Assembly: GCF_024323335.1 (NCBI RefSeq) | Contig: NC_066584.1 | Span: forward strand, 432,165,408 to 432,229,407 | DNA: 64,000 nt | Direction: 5' to 3' | Origin: Lathyrus oleraceus | Taxonomy: Eukaryota > Streptophyta > Magnoliopsida > Fabales > Fabaceae | Part shown: positions 12,387 to 22,778 of the stretch, piece after piece | Layout of the letters: each line of letters begins with the position of its first letter | Position numbering within the stretch: the stretch's first letter is position 1 | Made by a program: the position numbers and the translations under genes | Notes under the pieces: generated by a model | Seen by the model: the letters and a program-made list of their open reading frames with translations, nothing else | What the model was told of the DNA's origin: nothing | Databases searched by the model: none

Positions 12387-13613
12387 CGTAACAGAGAATC
12401 AAAATCACAAGAATGAATCAACAAGTGCGATGATGCAATAATGAAATTATATGAGAGTATATGTATATGTATATATGATGATTATGTTAACAAAACGAGC
12501 ATAAAGGATACAAAGATGTCGCATATTTGAATCATCGATACAATTCTCGGCCAATCCACAAAAGAGGGAAACAACTGCTGGAGAAAAATGAAATCAATAT
12601 CCCGAAGGCTCAACCCTAGATGGGGAAACAAAGGAGATATGTTGAGGAAAACCATTGTCAAGTCCGCGGGGAATTTTAGGTCAACACCATATTAAATAGG
12701 AGACAGCCATGCAGGGGATAAACACAAATACTTGCTCATAAACCAGGAGGAAACTCTGACTGGGAGCGAATCTGATGGCGACTGATGGAGAAACCAAAGT
12801 TCTGCCGGAAACAAAATATAAAATCGGCTGGGGAATAAATACGAAACTCCGCAGGGGATCAGTCGACCAAATCAGATGGAGACTTCACTAGGGAAATGGC
12901 GAACAATAATCTTCTGGAGAAATCAAGAAACACCGAGTGCTGAACAATGTTGTCGGGGATGAAAGAGAAAATGCACCTTCTGCTTGGGGAGAACCAATAA
13001 TGCTCCACACTTAGGGTTTACTGCTTTCGAACCACTATTGATATTCCCTTTAATTGAAATCGATTGCTTCATGCTTTTATATGTTTAAGAAAAATGATTT
13101 TGATTTTAAAAATTAATTTTCAAAAAATGATCATAATAAAATGTAAAATTATTTGGCTGAAATAAATAAGAGTATAAACAATTGGATAAAAGCTCAACTT
13201 TATTTAATGGAATGGTAGTCTGTAAGTGACAAGACTCCATGGATCTTTACAAAGCTGAAAATGGTAATTTACATGGAAAAGGGTTACATTGAATACAATG
13301 ATCACTAATCCTTCTACCAACTCTTGATATCCACTGTGCTCTTGACTGCTGCTATTAGGGATCAGAACCCAACCGTTGTGCTCAAGAAAGTCTTCAAAAC
13401 TGAAGTTGGGATGCAGTTACTTGCCATAATCCCTAATTTTTTTGCATAAATTGCCCCAAGATGGGGTACTCAATTTATCGGGATGATTTTTTTCTGTTTT
13501 ATGTCTCTAATTTTTTCCTGGATCACCCTTTCGGGTTTTCAATCCACCGAGATGCTCTTTTTTGCCTAAGTCTCCCTTTCGGGTTTTCAACTTAGCGAGC
13601 TGCTCTTTTATTT

Positions 13614-14940
13614 TTAGGCAAAGTATTTCTTAACTGCATCTGTGTTCATAGGACGAGTGAACTCTTCACCATCCATAGTTGTAAGAATCAAAGCTCCACC
13701 CGAAAAGGATCTCTTAACAACATATGGGCCTTCATAATTAGGAGTCCATTTTCCCCCTAGAATCTAGTTTGAAAGATAAAATCTTGAGCACAAGGTCACC
13801 TTCTCTGAACACGCGAGGTCTGACCTTCTTATCAAAAGCTTTCTTCATTCTCTGTTGGTACAACTGACCATGACACATGGCAGTCAACCTCTTTTCTTCT
13901 ATCAAATTCAGCCGATCATACCTGGCCTGACACCATTAAGCCTTAGTCAACTTGGCTTCCATGAGCACATGCAGTGATGGGATCTCAACCTCTACTGGGA
14001 GCACAACTTCCATACCATATACAAGAGAGAAAAGGGTTTCCCCTATTGAAGTGCGGATGGATGTACGATACTCGTGCAAAGCAAATGGGAACATCTCATG
14101 CCAATCTTTATATGTTACAACCATCTTCTGGATAATCTTCTTGATGTTCTTGTTTGCAGCTTCAACAACCCCATTCATCTTAGGTTTGTAGGTAGAAGAA
14201 TTATGATGTGAAATCTTGAAGTCTTTGCAAAGAGCTTCCATCATATTATTATTCAAGTTTGATCCATTGTCAGTAATGATCTTACTGGGCACACCATAAT
14301 AGCATATGATCTGATTCTTGATAAACCTCACAACAACTTGCTTGGTTACATTCGCATACGATGCTGCTTCAACCCATTTCGTGAAGTAGTCAATAGCCAC
14401 CAAAATGAAACGATGTCCATTCAAAGCTTTGGGCTCAATCATGACAATCATATCAATTTCCCACATGGAGAATGTCCATGGAGAGGAAATGACGTTTAAT
14501 AGTGTCGGGGGAACATGAATCTTATCTGCATAAATTTGACACTTGTGGCATTTCTTCACAAACTTGCAACAGTCAGATTCCATTGTCAACCAATAGTAAC
14601 CTGCTCGCAATATCTTCTTCGCCATTGCATGTCCATTGGAATGAGTACCAAAGGAACCTTCATGGACTTCAGCCATCAATAGGTCTGTTTCGTGTCTATC
14701 CACGCAACTGAGCAGAACCATATCAAAGTTTCTCTTATAAAGCACATCACCCTTCAGGTAGAAGTTGCCAGTTAATCTCCTCAAAGTCTTCTTATCTTTA
14801 AACGATGCCCTGGACGGGTAAATCTGACTTTGGAGGAAACACTTGATATCATAATACCACAGCTTTTCGTCTTTGACCTCTTCAACAACAAACATATGAG
14901 TTGTCCTATTAAGACGCATCACAGTCAAATTGGGAACCTC
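13614..14940 (-). pseudogene. Ogre1 integrase domain
   Basis: The main open part (13936-14928) shows the integrase zinc-binding region (HEGSFGTHSNGH, then CxxxVKKCHKC) and the core, with first Asp in WEIDMIV, second Asp in ITDNGSN and Glu in NGVVEAANK. Beyond a TAA at 13936-13938 the frame goes on with the C-terminal part of the type RVFREGDLVL...GKWTPNYEGPYVVK and ends in a VKKYFA-like tail at the natural TAA (13614-13616). Integrase would insert the cDNA copy into the chromosome. The stop removes the C-terminal domain, so it cannot work as it stands. It belongs to the Ogre1 pol polyprotein. Confidence 0.9.
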
Positions 14941-14943
14941 ATT

Positions 14944-15435
14944 CTAATATTTCACCACAATCATGGAAGCCAATATTGCGAGAGCATCTGCCATCCGGTT
15001 TTCATCTCGAGGGATATGATGAAACTCAAACTTTGTAATGAAAGTTGAAATCCTCCTCGCATAATCTCTATATGGTATCAAACTGGGTTGATTCGTTTCC
15101 CATTCACCTTTGATTTGATTCACAACCAAAGCCGAATCTCCATAGACGTCCAAATACTTGATTCTGAGATCGATGGCCTCTTCAAGCCCCATAATGCAAG
15201 CTTCATATTCTACCATATTGTTTGTACACTTGAAAGTCAATCTAGCTGTAAATGGAAAATGTGTGCCTTGAGAAGTAATGATTACTGCCCCAATGCCATT
15301 ACCATACTGATTAACAGCTCCATCAAATGCCATGCCCCAACAGGAACCAGGTTCTGGCCCTTCTTCAAGCAATGGTTTATCACAATCTTTCATTTTTAAG
15401 TACAAGATCTCTTCATCAGGAAAATCATACTGCAC
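14944..15435 (-). pseudogene. Ogre1 second RNase H (archaeal-type aRH)
   Basis: The 163-residue frame contains WGMAFDGAVN...GIGAVI, NNMVEYEACIMGLE, VYGDSALVVNQIKGEW and HIPRDENRMADALA. These are the four acidic-motif blocks of type I RNase H (D, E, D and a final D in NRMADAL). Ogre and some Tat elements carry this domain in addition to the ordinary retroelement RNase H; it lies here between RNase H and integrase. It degrades RNA in RNA-DNA hybrids during reverse transcription. Stops separate it from both neighbours (14944-14946 downstream and near 15440 upstream), so the polyprotein is broken. Its own catalytic residues look intact. Confidence 0.9.
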
Positions 15436-16080
15436 TGACTAGTAATCTTCTATCGGTTGATGAGACAAATGGTTAGCCAAGACACTACCTTTGATTGCTT
15501 TCTGAGATCAGTATTCAATATCATACTCTGATAACAACATCTGCCAACGGGAAATCCTCCCAGTTAAAGCAGGCTTCTCAAATATATACTTGATTGGATC
15601 CATTTTGGATATCAACCAAGTGGTATGATTCAACATATATTGACGCAGACGCTTAGTAGCCTAAGCCAATGTGTAACAAGTCTTCTCTAGCATAGAATAC
15701 CGAGTCTTACAGTCGGTGAACTTCTTACTGAGGTAGTAAATTGCAAATTCTTTCTTTCCAGTCTCATCTTGCTGACCAAGAACATAACCCATACTTTCTT
15801 CAAGCACAGTCAAATACATGATCAATGGTCTTCCTTCAACTGGTGGAGACAAAATCGGAGGTTCAAGCAGATATTCCTTGATACTGTCAAAAGCTTTCTG
15901 GAAGTCTTCGGTCCAATCACAAGGCTGATCTTTTCGAAGAAGCTTGAATATAGGCGCACATGTGGCAGTCATGTGTGAAATGAATCTTGAGATATAATTC
16001 AAGCGGCCGAGAAAACCTCTGACTTGTTTCTTAGTTTTGGGCGCAAGCATCTCTCGTATTCCTTTTACCTTGGCAGGATC
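15436..16080 (-). pseudogene. Ogre1 RT thumb/connection and first RNase H, cut by Tekay
   Basis: From the Tekay insertion point at 16080 the frame resumes with a KVKGIREMLAPKTKKQVRGF block, then PILSPPVEGRPLIMYL and YYLSKKFTDCKTRYSMLEK, the conserved end of RT and the retroelement RNase H. A stop at 15661-15663 is followed by further recognisable sequence (a TTWLISKMDPIKYIFEKPAL block) with more stops down to about 15440. The open frame appears to extend to 16233, but the part beyond 16080 is a translation of the Tekay LTR and not part of this gene. Confidence 0.85.
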
Positions 16081-16883
16081 TGTAACACCCCTTTTTCTAC
16101 CCCAAATTATTTTGCATATAATCAGAGTAAATAAGCACGCATATAAAGAAAAGGGCGTCACATCGACGTTTTCGAAACTTAAAACTTTCAAAAACCAACA
16201 ATACACCTGGTCATTCAAAATAACACATTTCACTCAACATGAATATTCAAGCAATATGCGTTCGCAGCGGAAAATAAAGAATACTCATGTAATTCATAAT
16301 ATGATCCATGTCCCATACCATGATCATCTCTCAATAATCACTTCAAATTCAGATAAAACAATTAATGACATAAAGCATATCAAAATAAGATATGAGTTCA
16401 ATACCACTAATCTACCCAGTGTTACATGACCAGAGCATTGACTCATTACCTAATTTCAAACTAAATACGGAAACTCTCCAGCTATTCTTGAGCGAGCTAC
16501 CGTCCACCTACTCCAGCAATACTACTCTGTAATATCTGCACGATACCCATGTAAAGGTAACATTCAAACAGAAAGGGTGAGAATTCCAATCATTATGAAA
16601 TAGCATAATAAGGCACAATGAATTAAAACAATAAATTAAGAATTCATCACACTTGGTATAATCACGTCAATGATATTAACCAACAATCATCTCACATATT
16701 TCAAACATGCATCGTATCCCCATCAACACACGCATTCAATGATCACATAACTATAGACGACTCAATGCAAGACAATGTGACTCTATGCATGTGGTACCTC
16801 AATGTGAACTCCAAGTTTCACCGCTTTCCGATTCAATATCTAGAATTCAAGCCACGCTTCCGATCCGGACAAGACCAAAGCCC

Positions 16884-17060
16884 TACGTTTGTTTCCAATA
16901 AAGGATCACCGCTTAATACTACGCCTAATCCCAATTAAGGATTAACGTCTGCTACGTTTGTTTCCAATGAAGGATCACCGCTTAATACTACGCCTAATCC
17001 CAATTAAGGATTAACGTCTGCTACGTCTGTTTCCAATGAAGGATCATCGCTTAACCACTT
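16884..17060. repeat. 69-bp tandem repeat in Tekay LTR
   Basis: The word TACGTTT/TACGTCT recurs at 16884, 16953 and 17022, each followed by GTTTCCAATGAAGGATCACC and a segment containing CCCAATTAAGGATTAACG. There are two full copies and one partial copy of 69 bp. The same array is present in the other LTR at about 23578-23755. Confidence 0.9.
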
Positions 17061-17375
17061 CCACAATGAAGCCAACCATGCTATGAATGAATGCACACAT
17101 ACCAACACATATGCAATTAAGACCATCTATATACCGTCTTAACATCCCACATATCACCATGACTCACAATTGGTACATATACACATTCATCATAACACAT
17201 CAATTACGATTACATATACACATCCATAACCATAAATCATTCACAATTCAATAATGGTATACATACACATTCATGCAATATATTATTCACCAATATAGGC
17301 CAATCATCAAATATGTACACATAGATCTCATTCCAAAACGCACACAACATTTAAATATCAATTTTTCACTTTTCA

Positions 17376-17572
17376 AACAGTGTTAACCGGTTAACGCCCT
17401 GGGTTAATCGGTTAACGCAAAACAGAATGCGCTTCTTGGCAATTTTTAACAGTGTTAACCGGTTAACGCCTTGGGTTAACCGGTTAACGCAAGACAGAAT
17501 GTAATTTTTTTCAATATCGTAACAGTGTTAACCGGTTAACGCCCTGGGTTAACCGGTTAACGCAAAACAGAA
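17376..17572. repeat. Array of GTTAACCGGTTAAC palindromes in Tekay 3' LTR
   Basis: Three units of about 70 bp each hold a pair of 14-bp palindromes, GTTAACCGGTTAAC, separated by a GCCCTGG-type spacer. Five of the six are perfect palindromes and one has a T in place of a C. The unit also carries GCAAAACAGAATG. The same array occurs in the 5' LTR at 24072-24265. Confidence 0.95.
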
Positions 17573-17975
17573 AGCTGTTCCTGCGCTAACACGAAAACAG
17601 AATGCAGATTTCCCCGCATTTTTCATCGTTGGAGGACTTCCGGACCTCCGATTTCGATTCCGTAAAAAATTATACGTTCAGAAAATCATGACTCATCCAA
17701 TTATATATTCATTCACAGTTTTAGCATAATTTAATCATCACAATTCAAGAGTATTTATCAATACCTAATAATTCCAAAACCATGCCAATTAAGGATTTCA
17801 ACCTAAATCATGTTCCTACCCATTGACCCAATTATACCAACCCATAATAATAAGGATTTCCCCCCTTACCTTGTCAATTTGATGGAAACCTTGACTCCTC
17901 TTTACTTTTCCTCTCCTCTTTCTCTATTGCTTTCAGTGCTCAAGTGAGTTATAATTCTCACTTCCTTCACTCTTA

Positions 17976-17984
17976 CTATTTATA
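17976..17984 (-). promoter_or_regulatory. TATA box of Tekay 3' LTR
   Basis: Minus-strand TATAAATAG, also found at the corresponding place (24669-24677) in the 5' LTR, where it would drive the element. Confidence 0.6.
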
Positions 17985-18250
17985 ATAGTATTCTAGTTGG
18001 GCTTAAATCATCTAATTTAATCACTAAGCCCAATAATACCTAATATTTAAATACCTCTATTTAAATTTAAATAATTAATCACTCACTATGCAACCAATTT
18101 AATTAATTAATTCTATTATTTAATTATTTCTCATATCCACTAGATAATGAATTAATACACCAATTAATTAATTAACACTCCACATAATTAAATTAAATTA
18201 TAATAATAATAGTATAATAATTCAATACTAAAAAAAAATGGACTATTACA

Positions 18251-18264
18251 ACTCTCCCCCACTT
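18251..18264 (-). other. Polypurine tract of Tekay element
   Basis: Minus-strand AAGTGGGGGAGAGT directly precedes the 3' LTR, as expected for the plus-strand DNA primer. Confidence 0.85.
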
Positions 18265-18291
18265 AAAGATTTTCGTCCTCGAAAATTCACC

Positions 18292-20418
18292 TCAAACGAA
18301 CAATTCCGGATATGATTCCCTCATCTTATCCTCGAGTTCCCACGTAATATTTCCATTGGCGACTCCGCCCCATATCACTTTTACCAAAGCAATCTCCTTA
18401 CCACGAAGCTTCTTCACTTCTCGATCTTCAATCCGCACAGGTGATGTATCAACCGTCAAATTATCCCGTACTTGCACATCATCTAATGGAACAACATGCG
18501 ATGGATCCGCAATGTACTTCCTCAATTGAGACACATGGAATACATCATGAAGATTAGAAAGAGATGGTGGTAATGCAATCCGATATGCCACTTCACCTAT
18601 CCTCTCGGAAATCTGATAAGGACCAATGAAACGCGGCGTCAACTTACGCGACTTCAAAGCTCTACCAACACCCGTTATCGGCGTAACTCGAAGAAACACA
18701 TGCTCGTCTTTCTCAAACTCAAGAGCTTTCCTCCTCTTATCATGATAACTCTTTTGACGACTCTGAGAAGCCTTCATCTTCCCTTGAATCATCTTAATCT
18801 TATCTGTAGTCTCTTGAATCAACTCGGGTCCAACCACAACACTCTCTCCCGATTCGTACCAACATAAAGGAGTTCTACACCTTCTGCCATAAAAGGCCTC
18901 AAACGGTGCCATTCCAATACTCGAATGGAAACTGTTATTATATGTAAACTCGATTAAAGGCAAGAAACTATCCCAATTTCCTCCTTGTTCCAAGACACAA
19001 GACCTCAAAAGATCTTCCAGTGACTGAATAGTCCTCTCCGTTTGACCATCAGTTTGCGGATGATATGTTGAACTCAAACGCAACTTCGTGCCCAAAGCAC
19101 TTTGCAAACCTTCCCAAAATCTCGAAGTGAACCTTGGATCTCTATCCGAAACAATACTCGACGGTATACCATGCAAACACACAATCCTCTCGATATACAA
19201 CTTAGCAAGTCTCTCCATCGAATAATCCATTCTCATCGGAATAAAATGAGCACACTTCGTCAGCCTGTCCACAATGACCCAAATCGCCTCACAATTACTC
19301 GATGTTCTTGGTAAGCCCGAAACAAAATCCATAGAGATACTATCCCACTTCCACTCGGGGATAGATAATGATTGCATCAAACCAGACGGCTTTTGATGTT
19401 CAATCTTTGACTTTTGACAAGTCAAACATGAATACACAAATTCCGCTACATCCTTCTTCATACCTTGCCACCAAAACATCTTCCTCAAGTCTTGATACAT
19501 CTTAGTAGCACCAGGATGAATACTCAGACCACTTCTATGCCCTTCCTCAAGAATCCTCTTTCTCAAATCCATAACATTCGGAACACACACTCGATCACGA
19601 CACCTCATGATACCATTCTCATCAATCCGAAAGTCACCACCTTTACCTTGGTTAATCAATTTCATAACATCGACTAACTTCAAATCTGACCTCTGACCCT
19701 CTCTAATCTCGTCAAGAATGTCACACGTAAGCTTCAACGTCCCAAGCTTAACACACGAAGACGTCGCTTCGTAAACCAAACTCAAATCCCTAAATTGCTC
19801 CAACAATTCAAACTCTCGCATCATCAACATAGACATATGCAATGACTTCCTACTCAATGCATCGACTACCACATTCGCCTTCCCAGGATGATAATTTAAA
19901 CCAAAATCATAATCCTTCAAGAATTCCAACCATTTCCTTTGCCTCATATTCAATTCTTTCTGATCGAACAAGTACTTCAAACTCTTGTGATCACTAAACA
20001 TATCAAACCTCGATCCAAACAAGTAATGTCTCCAAAGCTTCAACACAAACACAACGGCGGCCAACTCTAAATCATGCGTCGGATAATTCTTCTCATGAAC
20101 CTTGAGTTGCCTTGAAGCATAAGCTACCACTTGCCCCTTTTGCATCAGAACACCTCCCAAACCCGACAAAGAAGCATCGCAATACACCACGAAGGTTTCT
20201 AACGGATCCGGTAAAATCAAAATAGGAGCCGTAGTCAATCTTCTCTTAAGCTCTTGAAAATTTGCTTCACACTGCGAAGTCCAAATGAAAGCTTGACCCT
20301 TCCTAGTCAACTGCGTCAACGGTAACGACAACTTAGAAAATCCCTCAATGAACTTCCTATAATAACCCGCCAAACCAAGGAAACTTCGAATCTCAGCAAC
20401 AGACTTAGGAGCTTCCCA
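18292..20418 (-). CDS. Tekay pol, C-terminal part: RNase H, integrase, chromodomain
   Basis: The open frame (693 codons from 20373) starts within the RT connection ([16 protein letters not shown]), passes through RNase H ([45 protein letters not shown]) and the integrase zinc finger ([10 protein letters not shown]...CLTCQKSK). The core follows with Asp in [11 protein letters not shown], Asp in IVSDRDPRF and Glu in GQTERTIQ. The tail has [10 protein letters not shown] followed by a chromodomain-like segment ending in [15 protein letters not shown]. Chromodomains steer such elements to heterochromatin, which fits their habitat. It is continuous with the upstream pol frame except for a TAG at 20419-20421, and it ends at a natural TGA (18292-18294). 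Confidence 0.93.
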   Translation of the reverse strand, partial: WEAPKSVAEIRSFLGLAGYYRKFIEGFSKLSLPLTQLTRKGQAFIWTSQCEANFQELKRRLTTAPILILPDPLETFVVYCDASLSGLGGVLMQKGQVVAYASRQLKVHEKNYPTHDLELAAVVFVLKLWRHYLFGSRFDMFSDHKSLKYLFDQKELNMRQRKWLEFLKDYDFGLNYHPGKANVVVDALSRKSLHMSMLMMREFELLEQFRDLSLVYEATSSCVKLGTLKLTCDILDEIREGQRSDLKLVDVMKLINQGKGGDFRIDENGIMRCRDRVCVPNVMDLRKRILEEGHRSGLSIHPGATKMYQDLRKMFWWQGMKKDVAEFVYSCLTCQKSKIEHQKPSGLMQSLSIPEWKWDSISMDFVSGLPRTSSNCEAIWVIVDRLTKCAHFIPMRMDYSMERLAKLYIERIVCLHGIPSSIVSDRDPRFTSRFWEGLQSALGTKLRLSSTYHPQTDGQTERTIQSLEDLLRSCVLEQGGNWDSFLPLIEFTYNNSFHSSIGMAPFEAFYGRRCRTPLCWYESGESVVVGPELIQETTDKIKMIQGKMKASQSRQKSYHDKRRKALEFEKDEHVFLRVTPITGVGRALKSRKLTPRFIGPYQISERIGEVAYRIALPPSLSNLHDVFHVSQLRKYIADPSHVVPLDDVQVRDNLTVDTSPVRIEDREVKKLRGKEIALVKVIWGGVANGNITWELEDKMRESYPELFV

Positions 20419-21807
20419 CTAAGATACAGCTTCGATCTTCGTAGGATCCACAGAAATCCCACCGCTCGAAATCACATGTCCAAGAAAACTTACTTCACTC
20501 AACCAAAATTCACATTTAGAGAGTTTAGCAAACAACTTCCTCTCTTTCAACACCGATAACACAACCTTCAAATGCTCTGCATGATCCTCTTCGCCCTTGG
20601 AATAAATCAATATATCATCGATGAACACAACTACAAACTTATCCAGATAATCATGAAAGATTCTATTCATATACTCCATAAATACACCAGGTGCATTCGT
20701 CACCCCAAAAGGCATCACGGAGTACTCGTAGTGACCATACCTTGTCCTAAAAGCAGTCTTTTGAATATCCTCAACCTTTACACGAATCTGATGATACCCA
20801 GACCTCAAATCAATTTTGCTAAACACACAAGCTCCAACCAGCTGATCCATCAGATCGTCAATCCTCGGAAGTGGATACTTGTTCTTAATCCTCACTTTAT
20901 TCAGTTGTCTATAATCAACACATAATCTCATAGAACCTTCTTTCTTCTTGACCAATAGCACAGGTGCACCCCACGGCGACACACTAGAACGAATAAACTT
21001 CTTCTCGAGTAAGTCTTCAAGTTGACTCTTCAACTCTTTCAACTCAGAAGCGGACATTCGATAGGGAGTCATTGATACAGGACTAGTTCCAGGAACTAAA
21101 TCAATCGAAAACTCGACCTCTCGTTCCGGCGGTAAATCACTTATATCTTTCGGAAATACCTCCGCAAATTCACAAACTATTTGCAGTTCTTCGATCGTCC
21201 TCTTCTCCCAAATATCCAAAGTTGCCAACAACATAAACAACTCGGCACCATCTTGCATCGATTCCTCAACTTGCTTAGCAGACACACACCAATCTTCCTT
21301 AGCATCAACCTCAGGAAAAATGACCGTCTTCTCGAAACAGTTGATATACACCCGATTAACTTCTAACCAATTCATACCCAAAATCACGTCAAGTTGCTCT
21401 AACGGAAGACAAACTAAATCAATTCTAAAATCCCTACCAAATATACTCAACGGACAATTCAAACACACATGGGAAGTAGAAACAGAACCCATAGCAGGTG
21501 TATCAATAATCATACTTCTACGCATATCAGATAATATGAGATTCAGCCTCTTAGCACAATCCAAAGAAATGAAAGAATGTGTTGCACCGGTATCAATAAT
21601 GGCAATCAAAGGTGTACCATTAATAAAGCACGTACCTTGGATTAGTCTATCATCGGTAGTGGTCTCTGCACCAGACAATGCAAACACCTTTCCTTTCACT
21701 TGCTCCTTCTTCGGCTTATCACATTGCGAACTAATGTGACCTTTCTCACCATAATTGAAACAAGTTACGTTCGAACCAACTCTACACTGAAGGAGCAAGT
21801 GAAACAC
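20419..21807 (-). CDS. Tekay second CCHC knuckle, protease and reverse transcriptase
   Basis: The frame opens in the nucleocapsid ([14 protein letters not shown], a CCHC knuckle), then protease ([13 protein letters not shown] with the DTGA active site), then RT. RT motifs are intact: [33 protein letters not shown] and the catalytic [10 protein letters not shown]. The frame stops at a TAG (20419-20421) just after [11 protein letters not shown], where related polyproteins continue, so this is a point mutation in an otherwise intact pol. The join to gag needs a shift of frame near 21800. With those two lesions it is a young but inactive copy. Confidence 0.93.
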   Translation of the reverse strand: MFHLLLQCRVGSNVTCFNYGEKGHISSQCDKPKKEQVKGKVFALSGAETTTDDRLIQGTCFINGTPLIAIIDTGATHSFISLDCAKRLNLILSDMRRSMIIDTPAMGSVSTSHVCLNCPLSIFGRDFRIDLVCLPLEQLDVILGMNWLEVNRVYINCFEKTVIFPEVDAKEDWCVSAKQVEESMQDGAELFMLLATLDIWEKRTIEELQIVCEFAEVFPKDISDLPPEREVEFSIDLVPGTSPVSMTPYRMSASELKELKSQLEDLLEKKFIRSSVSPWGAPVLLVKKKEGSMRLCVDYRQLNKVRIKNKYPLPRIDDLMDQLVGACVFSKIDLRSGYHQIRVKVEDIQKTAFRTRYGHYEYSVMPFGVTNAPGVFMEYMNRIFHDYLDKFVVVFIDDILIYSKGEEDHAEHLKVVLSVLKERKLFAKLSKCEFWLSEVSFLGHVISSGGISVDPTKIEAVS

Positions 21808-22658
21808 TTCCCAGAATCTCTACTACACTCCGTAGCACGATGGCCTTCCACATCACATTTGAAGCACTTAAGTGGAATAGAAGATACTCCTTCACTTGGC
21901 TTCTTGCCAACACCAAATTGTCTCCTCTTGTCATCATATGGTTTTCCCCGATCTTGGTTTTTCCCCTTCAGACTCTTGTAGACAGACGCACTCTCCCTAC
22001 TATCCTCGTCATAAATTCGGCTCTTGTTAACCAATTCTGTAAAACGAGTAATCTGTTGGTAAGCAATGGCCTTCTTGATATCATGTCTCAAGCCATTCAC
22101 AAACATCAAACATTTAGATCTCTCCGCATTAGCGGTATTGTAATGAGGACAATACTTGATAAGCTCCTGAAATCTAGCAGCATAATCAGCAACGGTACCA
22201 TTTCCTTGCTTCAATTCGAGGAACTCCACCTCTTTCTTCCCACGACAATCTTCTGGGAAATAGTTCTCCAAGAAGGTATCACGGAAAAGAGTCCAAGTAA
22301 CTTCAATGTTGTCTTCTTCGAATCTCTGAAGAGTGTTATTCCACCAATCTTCAGCTTCCTTCTCAAGCATATGGGTACCAAACTGCACTTTCTGAGCATC
22401 AGTACAGTTCATGACTCTGAAGATCTTCTCAATTGCTTTCAGCCAAGCTTGAGCTTTCTCAGGTGCATGCTCACCCTCAAAGATAGGAGGATTGTTCCGC
22501 TGGAATCTCCCCAAAGCACGGAACTCATCATCATCTCCCTTTTGGTTACCGGTATTCGCATTCGCTTGATGGGCATTCGCTTGATGGATCTGACCCATGG
22601 ATTCCGCCAGCATCCTCAGCGCCTCAGCAATAGCATCGTCATTCCTGCCTGCAACCAT
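21765..22658 (-). CDS. Tekay gag
   Basis: I start at the ATG at 22656-22658 (MVAGRNDD), the first Met after the primer site, rather than at an upstream non-ATG codon. The retrotransposon gag (capsid) core is clear, with [51 protein letters not shown] and [16 protein letters not shown] first CCHC knuckle, [14 protein letters not shown], follows. The frame then drifts into [13 protein letters not shown] and stops at 21765, while the second knuckle is found in another frame, so there is a frameshift near 21800. Gag forms the cytoplasmic particle in which reverse transcription takes place. Confidence 0.92.
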   Translation of the reverse strand: MVAGRNDDAIAEALRMLAESMGQIHQANAHQANANTGNQKGDDDEFRALGRFQRNNPPIFEGEHAPEKAQAWLKAIEKIFRVMNCTDAQKVQFGTHMLEKEAEDWWNNTLQRFEEDNIEVTWTLFRDTFLENYFPEDCRGKKEVEFLELKQGNGTVADYAARFQELIKYCPHYNTANAERSKCLMFVNGLRHDIKKAIAYQQITRFTELVNKSRIYDEDSRESASVYKSLKGKNQDRGKPYDDKRRQFGVGKKPSEGVSSIPLKCFKCDVEGHRATECSRDSGKCFTCSFSVELVRT

Positions 22659-22760
22659 TGTCCTGAACAACCCGTAACATCAAACAAACAGTATCATTCG
22701 TGTTAGATACACAAATCAAATACTACGGAAAACCTACTACTATTGACCAACTGGTCAACC

Positions 22761-22774
22761 AGGCTCTGATACCA
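22761..22774 (-). other. Primer-binding site of Tekay element (initiator tRNA-Met)
   Basis: Minus-strand TGGTATCAGAGCCT starts four bases after the end of the 5' LTR (22779). It is complementary to the 3' end of plant initiator tRNA-Met, the usual primer for chromoviruses and many copia elements. Confidence 0.9.
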
Positions 22775-22778
22775 CTAA

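Larger units (their letters stand above)
9087..13613 (-). other. 3' untranslated region of Ogre1
   Basis: There is no coding sequence between the integrase stop (13614-13616) and the polypurine tract. The region is built of short degenerate repeats with words such as CTGGGGA, ACTCACTGGGG and CATATCAAGGAT, and it carries a 1752-bp solo LTR at 10635-12386. A long 3' UTR full of variable repeats is typical of Ogre elements. Open frames inside it are shadows. Confidence 0.75.
16081..18250 (-). repeat. 3' LTR of the Tekay element
   Basis: On the plus strand it reads from TGTAACACCC to GGACTATTACA, with TGTAATAGTCC as the minus-strand start. It matches 22779-24944 over its whole length. Inside are a 69-bp tandem repeat (16884-17060), an array of palindromes (17376-17572) and a core promoter (17976-17984). 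ORFs of 60-130 codons here also recur in the other LTR and are not genes. Confidence 0.95.

Noticed and set aside
14944..15435. Host RNase H gene
   Set aside because: It is in frame order with Ogre1 pol between RNase H and integrase, and has the typical Ogre-type neighbours, so it is the element's second RNase H.
16037..16429. Plus-strand ORF of 130 codons, repeated at 22810-23226
   Set aside because: Both are antisense translations of the two Tekay LTRs and contain no known domain.
21840..22706. Plus-strand ORF of 288 codons opposite gag
   Set aside because: It is exactly antisense to the Tekay gag, which has clear domains; no recognisable motif on this strand.
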